A program made the position numbers and the translations under genes. From Ampelocalamus luodianensis (lineage: Eukaryota > Streptophyta > Magnoliopsida > Poales > Poaceae): a stretch of DNA of 64,000 nucleotides. The notes under the pieces were generated by a model, which worked only from the letters and a program-made list of their open reading frames with translations, did no database searches and had not been told where the DNA came from. Of this stretch, positions 1 to 9,705 are shown piece after piece. The stretch's first letter is position 1, and each line of letters starts with the position of its first letter. The stretch spans positions 82,091,020 through 82,155,019 of the forward strand of contig CM070634.1 of NCBI GenBank assembly GCA_036346255.1, written 5' to 3'.

Positions 1-4
1 AGAT

Positions 5-1850
5 TTACTTTGAGGCTGTCTTGTCTTTGGTTTTCTGTATTTTCAAGACTTTCTTCACAATCTTCTGCTCTTCAACCAAGAAAGCACGAATGATCCTGCA
101 AGGCAATATGGATCGCATGAGATTACATACATAAGGTTTGGGGTAGTCACATCAGAAGATGTTCAAAACTATTTGCTGACCTTTCTCTGACAGCAGTACC
201 AGAGAGCACTCCACCATAGGGACGGTTCACAGTCCTGCGGTTCCTAGACAACCTGGATCTTTTGTACTCAGCAGGCCTGAGGTGGGGAATCTGGAAATTG
301 AAGCAATCTTGTCATGACTGGGTCATTAGGTCGAAATATTGAGGGCGAACAGCAGAAGAATAAGGTGAATTTGGTAACATAACTGTTTTTCCTAAACCTA
401 ATCAAAACAAGAATCCAAATCTATAGTGAAGTAGAAACAAAGGGCTCACAGTGGAGAAAACATTCATAATAAAGACGGAATAACAACCCTTTGCAAAAAA
501 ACATGTTCACCAGATGAGTAATAGAACTGTTCAATTCTTACAAAGAGAAGCAAAATTGTTTTACTGCTTCAGTACATTTTCTTTAATTGTTACAACAAAA
601 TGAGGAAGATATGCATTTCGTAGAGTGTAGCACAATTTTGGACTACTGCAAAGTGTAAACTGCATCAACCAATAGTCCAATACAATTGAGAAGACAATTT
701 CTACACCTAGCAACATGAAATAGAAATTGTCTATGCCAAGTTGCCAGCATGATATACTGGCAGTGACAGTAGTTAACCCGATGCTCACATGAAACAAGTT
801 CTGACTGCTGGACACCCTTAAACATCTCAATAGTAAAATCTCAATCCCCATGGGCACATTTGAAACATCAGATTGATAAATATCCAATCTGAATTTATAA
901 CAGCAAACTAAACTCGGACGTTGTAACACATGAACAGAAATATAATTAGCATGCACTGAACACATATGAGCAATGAAATACTTGCAGAAAAAAAACATGG
1001 AAAAATTTCAAGTCTATATATCACCAAAAAAGGCAAACAACCGATTAAACAAAGAAAATAGATACTATGATCAAACCAATGTGAAAAATGCAGTAGTGGT
1101 ATCCCAAAAATGCCTGCTGGACATCTACAGCAGCACGGGAACTGATAACCATACAATACCTAGAATTAGCCGCAGCAAATACAGAATAAATTGGATGTTC
1201 CTCAACTATCAACTAACAAGTAAATCCAACACACCCTAAATGCATCATTTAGATGCAAAATTACAGAATACCAACAACCACTTATCAGTTTCATGTCTGA
1301 TAAGCTCAACCTCGCCACCATCTACTAATTGCACATTCCACCACAATTCCATCAAACTTTGTCTGCTAAAAGACGCTCCAAGATGCTAAACATCATAAAG
1401 CAACATTACATGAAAGTAAGATTGAGACACATTACTAGTCCAACTACATTTAGCACACCGATTCATCCACTAACCTCAAAACCATACCCCGCCACCATAC
1501 CAATTGAATCGTCAAACAGCCAATCATATCATCAAACGCAAAGTGAAAAAAATCAAGAACGATATCACAGAAGCTAAGCTAAGCAGCCACTCACTCCCTG
1601 GATCTTCTTCCCGGTCACGGGGCACTTGGGCCCACTCGCCCTCTTCTTGGTGTACTGGTACACGAGCTTACCACCTACAATCACAAGCCACAAACCGATC
1701 AACTAAGCGAAAATCTTAGTTGAAACAGATCAAGAAACCACCAAAAAAATATGGAAAAAAAGGCTCCGGACCTGGGGTCTTGACGACCCGCGTCTGGTTG
1801 GACTTGGTGGCATAGCTGTGCCGCTTCCGGTAGGTCAGGCGTTGCACCAT
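5..1850 (-). CDS. RPL34: 60S ribosomal protein L34 (eL34), four exons
   Basis: Encodes a component of the cytosolic large ribosomal subunit. Exons in transcription order are 1772-1850, 1595-1674, 181-290 and 5-95, with GT-AG introns of 97, 1304 and 85 bp. The spliced frame is 360 nt, giving 119 aa, the usual length for plant eL34. The protein starts MVQRLTYRKRHSYATKSNQT, is strongly basic throughout, and ends KTKDKTASK before TAA. Exon 2 contains GPKCPVTGKKIQG and exon 3 begins IPHLRP, both hallmarks of this family. Exon 1 opens within a GC-rich leader; the ATG at 1848-1850 is chosen because the family begins MVQRL, although the frame stays open upstream. No lesion is seen. The 3' UTR lies outside the window. 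Intron 2 is AT-rich and holds nothing else recognisable. Confidence 0.95.
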
Positions 1851-1880
1851 CTCGCCGACGCCGCCGACTCGCCGGTGGAT

Positions 1881-2094
1881 AAACCCTAGGAAGCAAGAGG
1901 CTGGGGGAAAGGGTGGGGGGAGAGAGAGAGGGAGCGAGCGCGTGGCGGCGGATACGGCTATAAATGGCTGCCTCGCGGGGCCTTGACCTAGCACGGACGG
2001 CCAGGATTGGCTTGATGCGGCAATGGGCTGGAGCAGCTCAGCCTCATTCTAGTTGGGCTGAATGGGAGGCCGCCATTCAGTAGCTCATAGCCCA
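1881..2094 (-). promoter_or_regulatory. RPL34 leader/promoter with telo-box and site II motifs
   Basis: AAACCCTA (telo-box) lies at 1881-1888, about 30 bp upstream of the start codon. TGGGCT (site II type) lies at 2024-2029 and 2054-2059, and in inverse orientation at 2089-2094. Telo-box plus site II is the established cis-signature of plant ribosomal-protein and growth-related promoters, so this supports the gene call and suggests TCP-factor-linked growth control. No convincing TATA box is seen. Confidence 0.65.
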
Positions 2095-2472
2095 TTTAAA
2101 TGTGTCGTTATGCCTTCATCTTTTGTGAAAATGAATTCAACTTTTGTGAACATCTTTCAGTTCGTGCAACTGATAACATAGGTTTTGGCAGGCTGTTATC
2201 TTGTCAGTTTGAGTTTCGGAATTGGTCGATGCGGTTCGTTATCTTCTGGAATGACGGTTTTGATGCAATACGAATGTCGTCGCAGGAAAATGTGCAATGC
2301 GGAATTCTCGAACATGCAACCTGAATGACGAAATCTCGAACGGCAATCTGAATGCGAGCATCTTTCAGTTTTGACGCAATCTGTACTTCAGTTTTCATGG
2401 AGAGAATGTATCCATGTGTCACATGATGCAGTTTTCCTTCTTTTTTTAAGAAATATTGGGAAACACTGTGGT
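2095..2472. other. Intergenic, no gene seen
   Basis: Unique-looking sequence between the RPL34 promoter and a Mutator-like element. The short motif CATCTTTCAGTT recurs (about 2152 and 2360). No coding frame longer than about 70 codons and no RNA gene is visible. Confidence 0.5.
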
Positions 2473-2861
2473 GTGCAACGGTGAACTTTTTTATTATTTA
2501 ATCTTTTTTTAAATTTTATTTTAAAGTTAACATCTCGCAAACTTATTTCCAATTCTCACCCCTTTGGTCACGCCACCACCCGTGGCGTGACAAAACAACA
2601 CTGTCACGTCACAGGATAAGTCTCCAAAATCGCATTTTTTGTCACGCCACTAGTGGTGGCGTGACCAAACAACACTGTCACGCCACCACCAGTGGCGTGA
2701 TAAGAGTTTGACCAGAAATGAGTTGGCGTGATAATGTTATTTTGTCACGCCACGGGTGGTGGCGTGACCAAAGAGGTCAGAATTGGAAATAAAGTTTGCG
2801 ATAGGTTAACTTTAAAATAAAATTCAAAAAAAGATTAAATAAAAAAAAATCGTGCAACGGT
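2473..2861. mobile_element. Small non-autonomous Mutator-like element, copy 1
   Basis: The element spans 2483-2851 (369 bp) between 10-bp direct repeats gtgcaacggt (2473-2482 and 2852-2861). Its ends are terminal inverted repeats of roughly 105 bp that match almost base for base, opening with GA and a T-rich run. TSDs of 9-10 bp with long TIRs are diagnostic of the Mutator superfamily. The interior is a chain of short palindromes built from GTCACGCCAC and its complement GTGGCGTGAC. No coding capacity. A related copy lies at 48728-49113. Confidence 0.85.
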
Positions 2862-2932
2862 ATACGCCCCCCCCCCCCAATCATAAGGTTGCGTCTCCTT
2901 CGTAACCCTCTATTTCATTTATCTCTTTGTAT

Positions 2933-2973
<41 letters not shown>

Positions 2974-3153
2974 GTGTCCGGGCGACTCCTGTGTTCGGGC
3001 GAGGAGTGCAGCCGGTGAGCCGACAGAGGCAAGCGACCACCCTCTCCTTCACTTACAGCCTGCCGCCCCTTCAACCCTGGCTCCGGATTTGGTCTGGGTG
3101 GTGCATCACTTTCAGCTCCCGATCTGTTGACAAGCAGTGGCGGCGTGGCTCGG
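2862..3153. repeat. GC-rich flank with (CT)n microsatellite
   Basis: A run of about 16 CT units occupies 2939-2971, followed by GC-rich sequence resembling a gene 5' end. It is cut at 3153 by insertion of the 11.8-kb Ty3/gypsy element; the sequence resumes at 14979. The target was therefore one continuous GC-rich stretch, possibly the leader of a gene, but no protein is recognised across the joined flanks. Confidence 0.55.
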
Positions 3154-4294
3154 TGTCGAACCCGGGAATGAAAGATCCCGAATTCTCTGCGTTTATACAC
3201 TAGTCCAGGATTTTCAGTGTGCACAGTCAACAAAAGTGATAGCAAACTCATATCACGCTCTTTATTAATAATATCTCAGAGTTTTATTACAACTAGGCCT
3301 GAGGCCAAATGAAAAAGAAATAACACAGCGGAAAAGTAGTAGTAGGCCACACGACTTGCCACAGGCAATCGTCTGGGGACGTAGCCTATTCGTAAAGATC
3401 CTCACCGTCCTGATAGAGGTCTTCTCCTGAATAAAGATTATTCAGCAAGAGTAAGCACAACTTCCGTGCTTGCAAGTTACACCTAATATTGACGATTAAT
3501 GCGGAGGAGATTCGGGGATTCGCGGCGAAAGAAAGAAAAGAAAAGGCCGTGTCGGGGGCGGCGTGAATCAAGGTTTTAAATGCGCGCCACGATCACGGAG
3601 CTGCGGCCGGATTCGTGTAGATATGGAAGGTTTCCGAAACGCGGTAATGGCGGCGCTGCGCGAAAAGGAAAGAGGGAAGGAGGAAGAAGGAAAGGAAGAA
3701 GACGATGGGGGTACGCCCGATTTTGATCGGACGGCGGAGATAGATCAAGCGAATCGGTAAGTGGCGATCGGGCGTAGCCGTTGGATTTAGATCTAACGGT
3801 CACCGGTGGTTGGGATGTTGGAGTCGTCCGAATGTTTCATTGAGTTCTGGCCGTTGGATTTTAATCCAACGGCTGAGATGCGTCGGTGCGGCGCAAGAGA
3901 GAGAGAAGGAAGAGCTGACAGGTGGGACCCAATGTCAGCGAGAGGGAGGAGGCGGCGCGGCGGAGCGGCTGAGCGGGCTGCACACATGGGATGGGTTGGG
4001 AGAGGTTTCGCCAAACACTGCTTGAGGATTTTCTTTGATTTCGATTTTATTAATTGCCGATAATTCATTTAGGCTTTAGAATATAGTAAATTAAGTCCAA
4101 AATTCGAGAAAATTCACAGAAATTCTCCGAGCATTTAAGACTTAAATAAAATATTCCACTATTATCCGTAATAGATTTTGCACATAAATTTGTTTAGCTT
4201 TAATTTGGTTAAGGAAAAGCTTTTGAAAATTCCACAAAAACCAATAAAATAATTAAACTTTATTTTCAATCGAAATTAAAATTTGGGTGTTACA
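3154..4294 (-). repeat. 3' LTR of the gypsy element, internally deleted
   Basis: 1141 bp. Segments 3154-3502, 3503-3850 and 3851-4294 match the right LTR at 9706-10051, 12134-12490 and 14526-14978. Relative to the right LTR it lacks about 2.08 kb between 3502 and 3503, the join sharing a 2-bp GC microhomology. It also never received the 12491-14525 insertion. The last 250 bp differ from the right LTR mainly by shortened CTG/CAG sites. Confidence 0.9.
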
Positions 4295-4304
4295 AACCTA
4301 CCTC

Positions 4305-5378
4305 TTAAAGGGAATCTCGACCAAGATTCGTGGATTGGTTAGCAAAAAGATCAGGGTAGTTGGCCTTGAGTTCGTCTTCATTCTCCCATGTAGCTTCACT
4401 TTCTGGATGATGACTCCATTGCACCTTGTACGATCTGATGATTCTGCTTCTGGTAACACATTCTGCGACATCCAGAATTTTAATTGGTCGCTCCACGTAG
4501 GTGAGATCTTCTTGAAGGTCAAAGCTCTCCAGTAAGGTATGGTCTTCTGCTGCTCGCAGGCATTTCTTTAATTGTGATATGTGGAAGACATTATGCACGG
4601 CTGACAGGGCTTCTGGCAACTCTAGCTGATAAGCTACCTCTCCACGTTTTGCCAAGATCTTGTATGGCCCGATATACCTGGGTGCGAGTTTGCCTTTTGT
4701 CTGGAATCTCCTCACACCTCTGAGTGGGGTTACTCTGAGATAGACAACATCTCCTACCTCAAAGCTTAATTCCCTCCGACGGTTATCGGCATAACTCTTT
4801 TGTCGGGATTGGGCTACTTTCAAACGCTCTTGAATAGTTTTCACTTTACTTTCAGCTTCTTTGATCAACTCAGGTCCAAGGAGCTGACACTCTCCTACCT
4901 GATCCCAAAGGAGCGGGGTTCGGCATTTCCTACCATACAGAGCTTCAAATGGAGCCATCTGCAAACTGGCTTGGTAGCTATTATTGTATGAGAACTCCGC
5001 GTATGGCAGATCCTTATCCCAACCTTTTCCGAAATCTAATGCACAAGCCCAAAGCATATCTTCAAGAACTTGGTTGGTGCGTTCTGTCTGACCATCGGTT
5101 TGGGGATGATACGCTGTGCTGAAATTGAGTCTGGTTCCCAAGGCTTCATGCAGACTTTTCCAGAACCGAGAGGTAAACTGAGAACCTCGGTCAGACACAA
5201 TCTTTTTGGGTACTCCATGCAGGCAGACGATTCTGGCCATGTACAATTCTGCTAGCTTGCTGCTCTGGTAGGTGGTCTTGACAGGAATAAAGTGAGCTAC
5301 TTTAGTTAACCGGTCAATTACCACCCAGATGGAGTCATATCCCGATTGGGTCATGGGGAGTCCGGTGATTGAATCCAT
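4305..5378 (-). pseudogene. Integrase core and chromodomain-like tail (gypsy)
   Basis: About 357 codons remain open. The DDE integrase core shows the first Asp in MDSITGLP, the second in SDRGSQF, and the Glu in the TERTNQVLED stretch. A GPY/F-like module follows (YIGPYKIL), then a C-terminal chromodomain-like segment (IIRSYKVQW to ATWENEDEL). Such tails direct chromovirus insertion toward particular chromatin marks. The frame stops at 4305, ten bases from the LTR edge, which is normal for this class. It is the best-preserved part of the polyprotein, but it is separated from the zinc-binding region by a frame change near 5378. Confidence 0.9.
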
Positions 5379-6255
5379 ACCAACTTCTTCCCACTTCCAC
5401 TCGGGAATTGGTAATGGTCATAATGCATCGTGGTCTTTGGTGTTGTGCCTTGACTCTTTGACAGACGTCACAACGAGCGACGAAGTCGGCAATTTCACGC
5501 TTCATGCTGACCCACCAATACTTTTCTTTTAAGTCCTGATACATTTTGGTGCTACCAGGATGAATGGAATATGGCGACTCATGAGCTTCTTTCAGAATCG
5601 ACTCCTTTATCTCTTGCTGGTTGGGCACACAGATGTGGTCTCCGAACCACACTGTCCCTTGTTCATCCTCGGAGAAACCTGGAGATTTGCCCCTTCTCAT
5701 ATTTTTCTTGATTTCTTGAATGTCTTCATCTTCTAACTGCTTTGTTCTGATGTGATCCTGAAGAGTCGGTTGAACTTCCAAAGCGTTTACGCAACCATGA
5801 TTGACAATCTCCAGATTCAGGTGCTTCAACTCTTCATACAGCTCTGGCTGATTTTGCTGCACCATGACGGTGTTGCAATATGCCTTCCTGCTCAAGGCAT
5901 CTGCTACCACATTGGCTTTGCCCAGATGATAATGGATTCCGAGATCGTAATCATTTATCAATTCTAATCATCTCCTCTGTCGGAGATTGAGCTCGGACTA
6001 CGTGAATATATATTTCAGGCTTTTATGGTCCGTGAAAATCTCACAGCGGTTACCAATGAGATAATGCCGCCAGATTTTCAGAGCATGCACAATTGCCGCT
6101 AACTCCGGATCGTGAGTCGGGTAATTCCTTCGTGCGGCCTCAATCTGCGGGATGCAAAAGCTACAACTTTGCCTTCTGCATCGGACACATCCGAGGCCTT
6201 GACGGATCGTCACAAAGATCTCAAAATCCTTGCGGATGTCCAGTAAAATTAACAC
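5335..6255 (-). pseudogene. RNase H end and integrase zinc-binding region (gypsy)
   Basis: Two open pieces in different frames, 5998-6255 and 5335-5961. The first carries the RNase H tail with YPTHDPELAAIVHAL and FTDHKSLKYIFT. The second starts with the end of RNase H and holds the HHCC integrase zinc finger (HPGSTKMYQDL, then CDVCQRVKAQHQRP). A frameshift lies near 5970. The order confirms RT-RH-IN and hence Ty3/gypsy. Confidence 0.85.
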
Positions 6256-6267
6256 CGGTCTTTGAGA

Positions 6268-7057
6268 CTAGCCTCTTTTAAGCTCTTGAAAGCTTTCTTG
6301 CGACGTTGTCCATTCAAACTTCTTCTCTTTCTTGAAGTTGAGTCGAGTTTGGCAAGTTTCGAAACCTTCGATGAACCGCGATAATAGCTGCCACCAAGGA
6401 AACTTCTCACCTCGGTGGTCGATGCAGGTTGTTTCGGTCCATTCTCGCCTCAACCTTGGCGGGGTCTACTGCAATTCCTCCTGCGGATACAATATGTCCA
6501 AGAAATGCAACTTGACTTAGCCAGAATTCGCTTTTGTTGAACTTGGCGTAAAGTTGGTGCTCCCTGAGCTTGTCTAGGATCATCCTGAGATGCTTCTCGT
6601 GCTCTTCTTCGTCCTTCGAATAGATGAGGATATCGTCAATGAAGACGACCACAAATTTATCCAAGAATTCCATGAACACCTTGTTCATCATATTCATGAA
6701 GTAAGCAGGGGCGTTGGTTAGTCCGAAGGACATTACTGTAAATTCATACAGTCCATATCTTGTGGTGAAGGTAGTCTTCGGGATATCTTCCGTCGATCTT
6801 GATTGGTGATAACCGGATCTCGATCAATCTTCGAGAAGACACTTGCTCCTTCACCGATCGAACGGTCGTCAATTCGGCAACGGTATTTGTTCTTGATTGT
6901 TACTTCGTTGAGTGATCATGTCGACGCACATTCTTATACTATTGTCTTTCTTCTTGACAAATAGTACCGGGCTCCCCATGGTGAGGAACGGGTCGAATGT
7001 ACCATTTGCTTCGCACTCTTGATTTGTTTCTTGATTCGCTAACTCGTTGGTCGGCAT
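6268..7057 (-). pseudogene. Reverse transcriptase region, multiply frameshifted (gypsy)
   Basis: Open pieces lie at 6869-7057, 6407-6733 and 6268-6453 in different frames. The 6407-6733 piece has the polymerase active site FIDDILIYS and the downstream FLGHIVSAGGI motif. The piece at 6869-7057 holds the N-terminal palm start (GSPVLFVKKKD). The section between 6733 and 6869 has no open frame although its DNA still resembles RT. This is the most damaged part of the element, with several 1-2 base gaps. Confidence 0.85.
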
Positions 7058-7826
7058 TCAGTAGGGCCGCCGAGATCGGAGCTGTCCCGGGGACTAGATC
7101 AATTAGGAACATGATGTCCCTATCCGGTGGCATGCCGGGTAGATCATCTGGAAAGACGTCGGGATATTCTCGTGCTACGAGTATGTCTTCCAGTTTCACT
7201 TCCTTCAAGCTGGTGAGCATGGAACTTCCTCCGGTGCGGGTCTTGGGTTTGAATTCAACAGATAAGCCTTGGTCATTGGTGAGGGTGATGGATCTATTGG
7301 CACAGTCTATTTGACCATGATTTTTGGCTAGCCAGTCCATTCCAAGTATTACATCCAGACCTTGGGAGTGTAAAACTATCAGATCTGCTAAAAATGATAC
7401 TCTGGATATCTCAAGGGTAAGATTTGGGCATAAAGAATTGGTTCTCATTTCCGAGCCCGGGGAATGAATTATCATGGGAGTAGCTAAGGAGGATATAGGT
7501 AACCCATATTTTCCCACAAATTCATTTGACACGAAAGAGTGTGAAGCTCCGGAATCAAATAGGACAGATGCTGGTATCGAATTAACTAGAAAAGTACCGA
7601 GAACAACATCGGGCGCTGCCTGAGCTTCCTCGGCGGTGACATGGTTCACCCGCCCCTTGGTGAACTGGCCTGCTGGTCGGTTGGTGCCGCCGGTAGTTGC
7701 AATTCCTGAGGTTGGCCTTGCTGGTACCAAACCTTGCTGCTTCTTCGGGCATTTATTGGCGTAATGCCCCGTCTCGTTGCAGTGGAAGCACGTTACTCCG
7801 GAAGCTGAGGAGTTAGAGTGCTTCAC
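6939..7826 (-). pseudogene. Gag zinc knuckle and aspartic protease (gypsy)
   Basis: Opens with a CCHC zinc knuckle (CFHCNETGHYANKCP), the nucleocapsid RNA-binding motif, followed by a spacer and then the retropepsin active site LFDSGASHSF. Later residues (VILGMDWLAKN) are typical of the protease C-terminal half. The frame then runs toward RT and is lost near 6990. Separated by a frame change from gag just upstream. Confidence 0.9.
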
Positions 7827-8779
7827 GACGTCGCCCTCGATGAAGTGCCACGGAAGTTGGAGGGGTTGGAGCGCTGTGGTGGTGCCGGAGTACGAGACGT
7901 GGAAGATTGGAACTTCCCACGTTGCTACGGCTGTGGTGTGGAGATACGAGGTTTGGGCAAACCTCCTGCGTTGAACCTCTGAGCGGCCATCCTCCTCTTC
8001 CGGTTCTCCATTTCTGCGTGTTTGGCCTCCTGCCTGATTGCTTTATCCACCAACTGCTGAAAGTCGGTGAAATTTTGAGAGATAAGCTTGACAGAGATAT
8101 CATCGTTTAAGCCTTCCAGGAACCTTTCCTGTCTGTCCTCATCTCTAGCTACGTCAGCTGGGGCGTAGCGGGCAAGTTGGTTAAAGCGGTGAAGGTACTC
8201 ATTCACCGTACGATTGCCTTGTCGGAGTGCGTGGAACTCCTTCTTCTTTAGCGTCATCATCCCCGCCGGAATGTGTGCATGACGGAAAGCTTGCACGAAG
8301 TCGGCCCATGTGATGGACTGAGCATCATTGTGTGCGATGCAGTAGTTGTCCCACCATTCTGATGCAGGACCATTCAGCTGGTGAGAGGCAAACAAAACCC
8401 TCTCACGGTCAGAGCACTGACTAATATCCAGTTTCTTCCCAATGGCCCGAAGCCAGTCGTCGGCGTCCATTGGTTCAGTACTGCTTGAGAAAGTCGGCGG
8501 ACGAATTCTCATGAATTCAGACATGGTCAACCTTTGGTGGTGCGGGGGTGGAGCTAGAGCTGCTGCTGCTGTAGCGGCTTGAGCATTCTGCACGTTCTGC
8601 AGCGATTGGGCAAGAAGGTCAATCAGATGAGTCTGATTCGCCATCATCTGGCGCTAGTCGGGTCCTTCTGCCAACGGTGGTGGTGGCTGCGGAACGTGAT
8701 TGTTTTGATGATCCGCCTGATCGTTTCCTTGTCCTCAAGACCTGCTGCCGCTGCTTGCCGTTCTCGCGGTGGTCACCAT
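7813..8779 (-). pseudogene. Gag capsid region (gypsy)
   Basis: The long piece 7925-8647 carries a retrotransposon gag domain (DADDWLRAIGKKLDI, ASEWWDNY, MTLKKKEFHALRQGNRTVNE, YLHRFNQLARYAP). A probable N-terminal extension begins at the ATG at 8777-8779 but is shifted out of frame between 8650 and 8740. A second frame change near 7900 disconnects it from the zinc knuckle. Forms the particle coat in intact relatives; inactive here. Confidence 0.85.
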
Positions 8780-9029
8780 CTGCGGGATCCTCCAAGGATT
8801 TAGATAAGATGGTAGAAATTCTAAGGGGGATAAATCTAAAATAGCCCAAGAACCAATAAACACACAATAAAGAACCAACTTTTCAAAATAGTTCTTTTAT
8901 TCATTTATTTTATTAATGGATTATGGCTATCACAAGGGTAATTGATAGCTCATAATTCGCGATCATCGCATCTGGACTAATCGAAAACATCTATGGTGTC
9001 TTCGGGTATAGTCTATCCCATTGGAGCTA

Positions 9030-9551
9030 CCCTCGCCGGCCTTGTAGCTAGCTAGTTCCGCTTCCAATGTCTTGATCCTTGCTTCTGCGTACTCCAAGCC
9101 ATCTTGAGCGATGCACGCAGTCCTCCAGTATTCCGTAGGCATAGTCCAAAGCCTTTGTTAAGTCCACGATCGCGTCACGGGGAATCTTCTTCCTGGCGGT
9201 GCGGAAGACGCCGTCGAGTCGGTCGGCGGATGCATCGGGTAATAGTGAAACCGGTGCCGTTGAGGTAGCGGCCGTAGGCGTGGCGAGTCGATTTAACTAC
9301 TTCTCTTGCGCATCTTGAATACCATCCGCGAAGGTGTCGCGTCTGATCGGGGCGTGGAAGGTGTGGAGGACCGTGTTCGGCGACAGGTCGGAGTAAATCA
9401 GTACTACCACCCTCCGGGCGTCGTTCTCCCACCTTGTACCGATAGCCCCGAACGTTGGCCTCTTCTTGTAGTCCAAGTGCCGCATCACTTCCCGAGAAGT
9501 TCACCCGTTGTCCGCAATGACTCGTGAGAGATAGCGTCGTACCTCGGCCAT
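9030..9551 (-). pseudogene. Extra leader reading frame upstream of gag
   Basis: On the minus strand an ATG at 9549-9551 starts MAEVRRYLSRVIADNG, then the frame breaks; further open pieces (9175-9504, 9297-9488) follow in other frames. It lies between the primer-binding site and gag, so it is part of the retroelement leader. I do not assign a function. Confidence 0.4.
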
Positions 9552-9690
9552 CTACAATTTTGAGGATAGACGAGTCAAGAACCGATTTAAAGAGAAGGGT
9601 TGAGAGATGACTCGGATAGACTCAAAATAGTTTTAGTTTTGAAAATAAGTCCTTAGGACATTTGTGGGGCCACGACCTACGATCGATATG

Positions 9691-9701
9691 GCTCGATACC
9701 A
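9691..9701 (-). other. Primer-binding site, initiator-Met tRNA type, one base short
   Basis: Five bases inside the 5' LTR edge. Reads TGGTATCGAGC on the minus strand. The standard site is TGGTATCAGAGC, so CAG has become CG. Marks the 5' LTR boundary. Confidence 0.75.
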
Positions 9702-9705
9702 CTTT

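Noticed and set aside
3563..3760. 65-codon frame also present identically at 12192-12389
   Set aside because: The two copies are simply the two LTRs; identity reflects LTR duplication, not a conserved gene.
5970..6990. Frame changes as programmed frameshifting
   Set aside because: Too many, at non-slippery sites and in both directions; better explained by decay or consensus errors.
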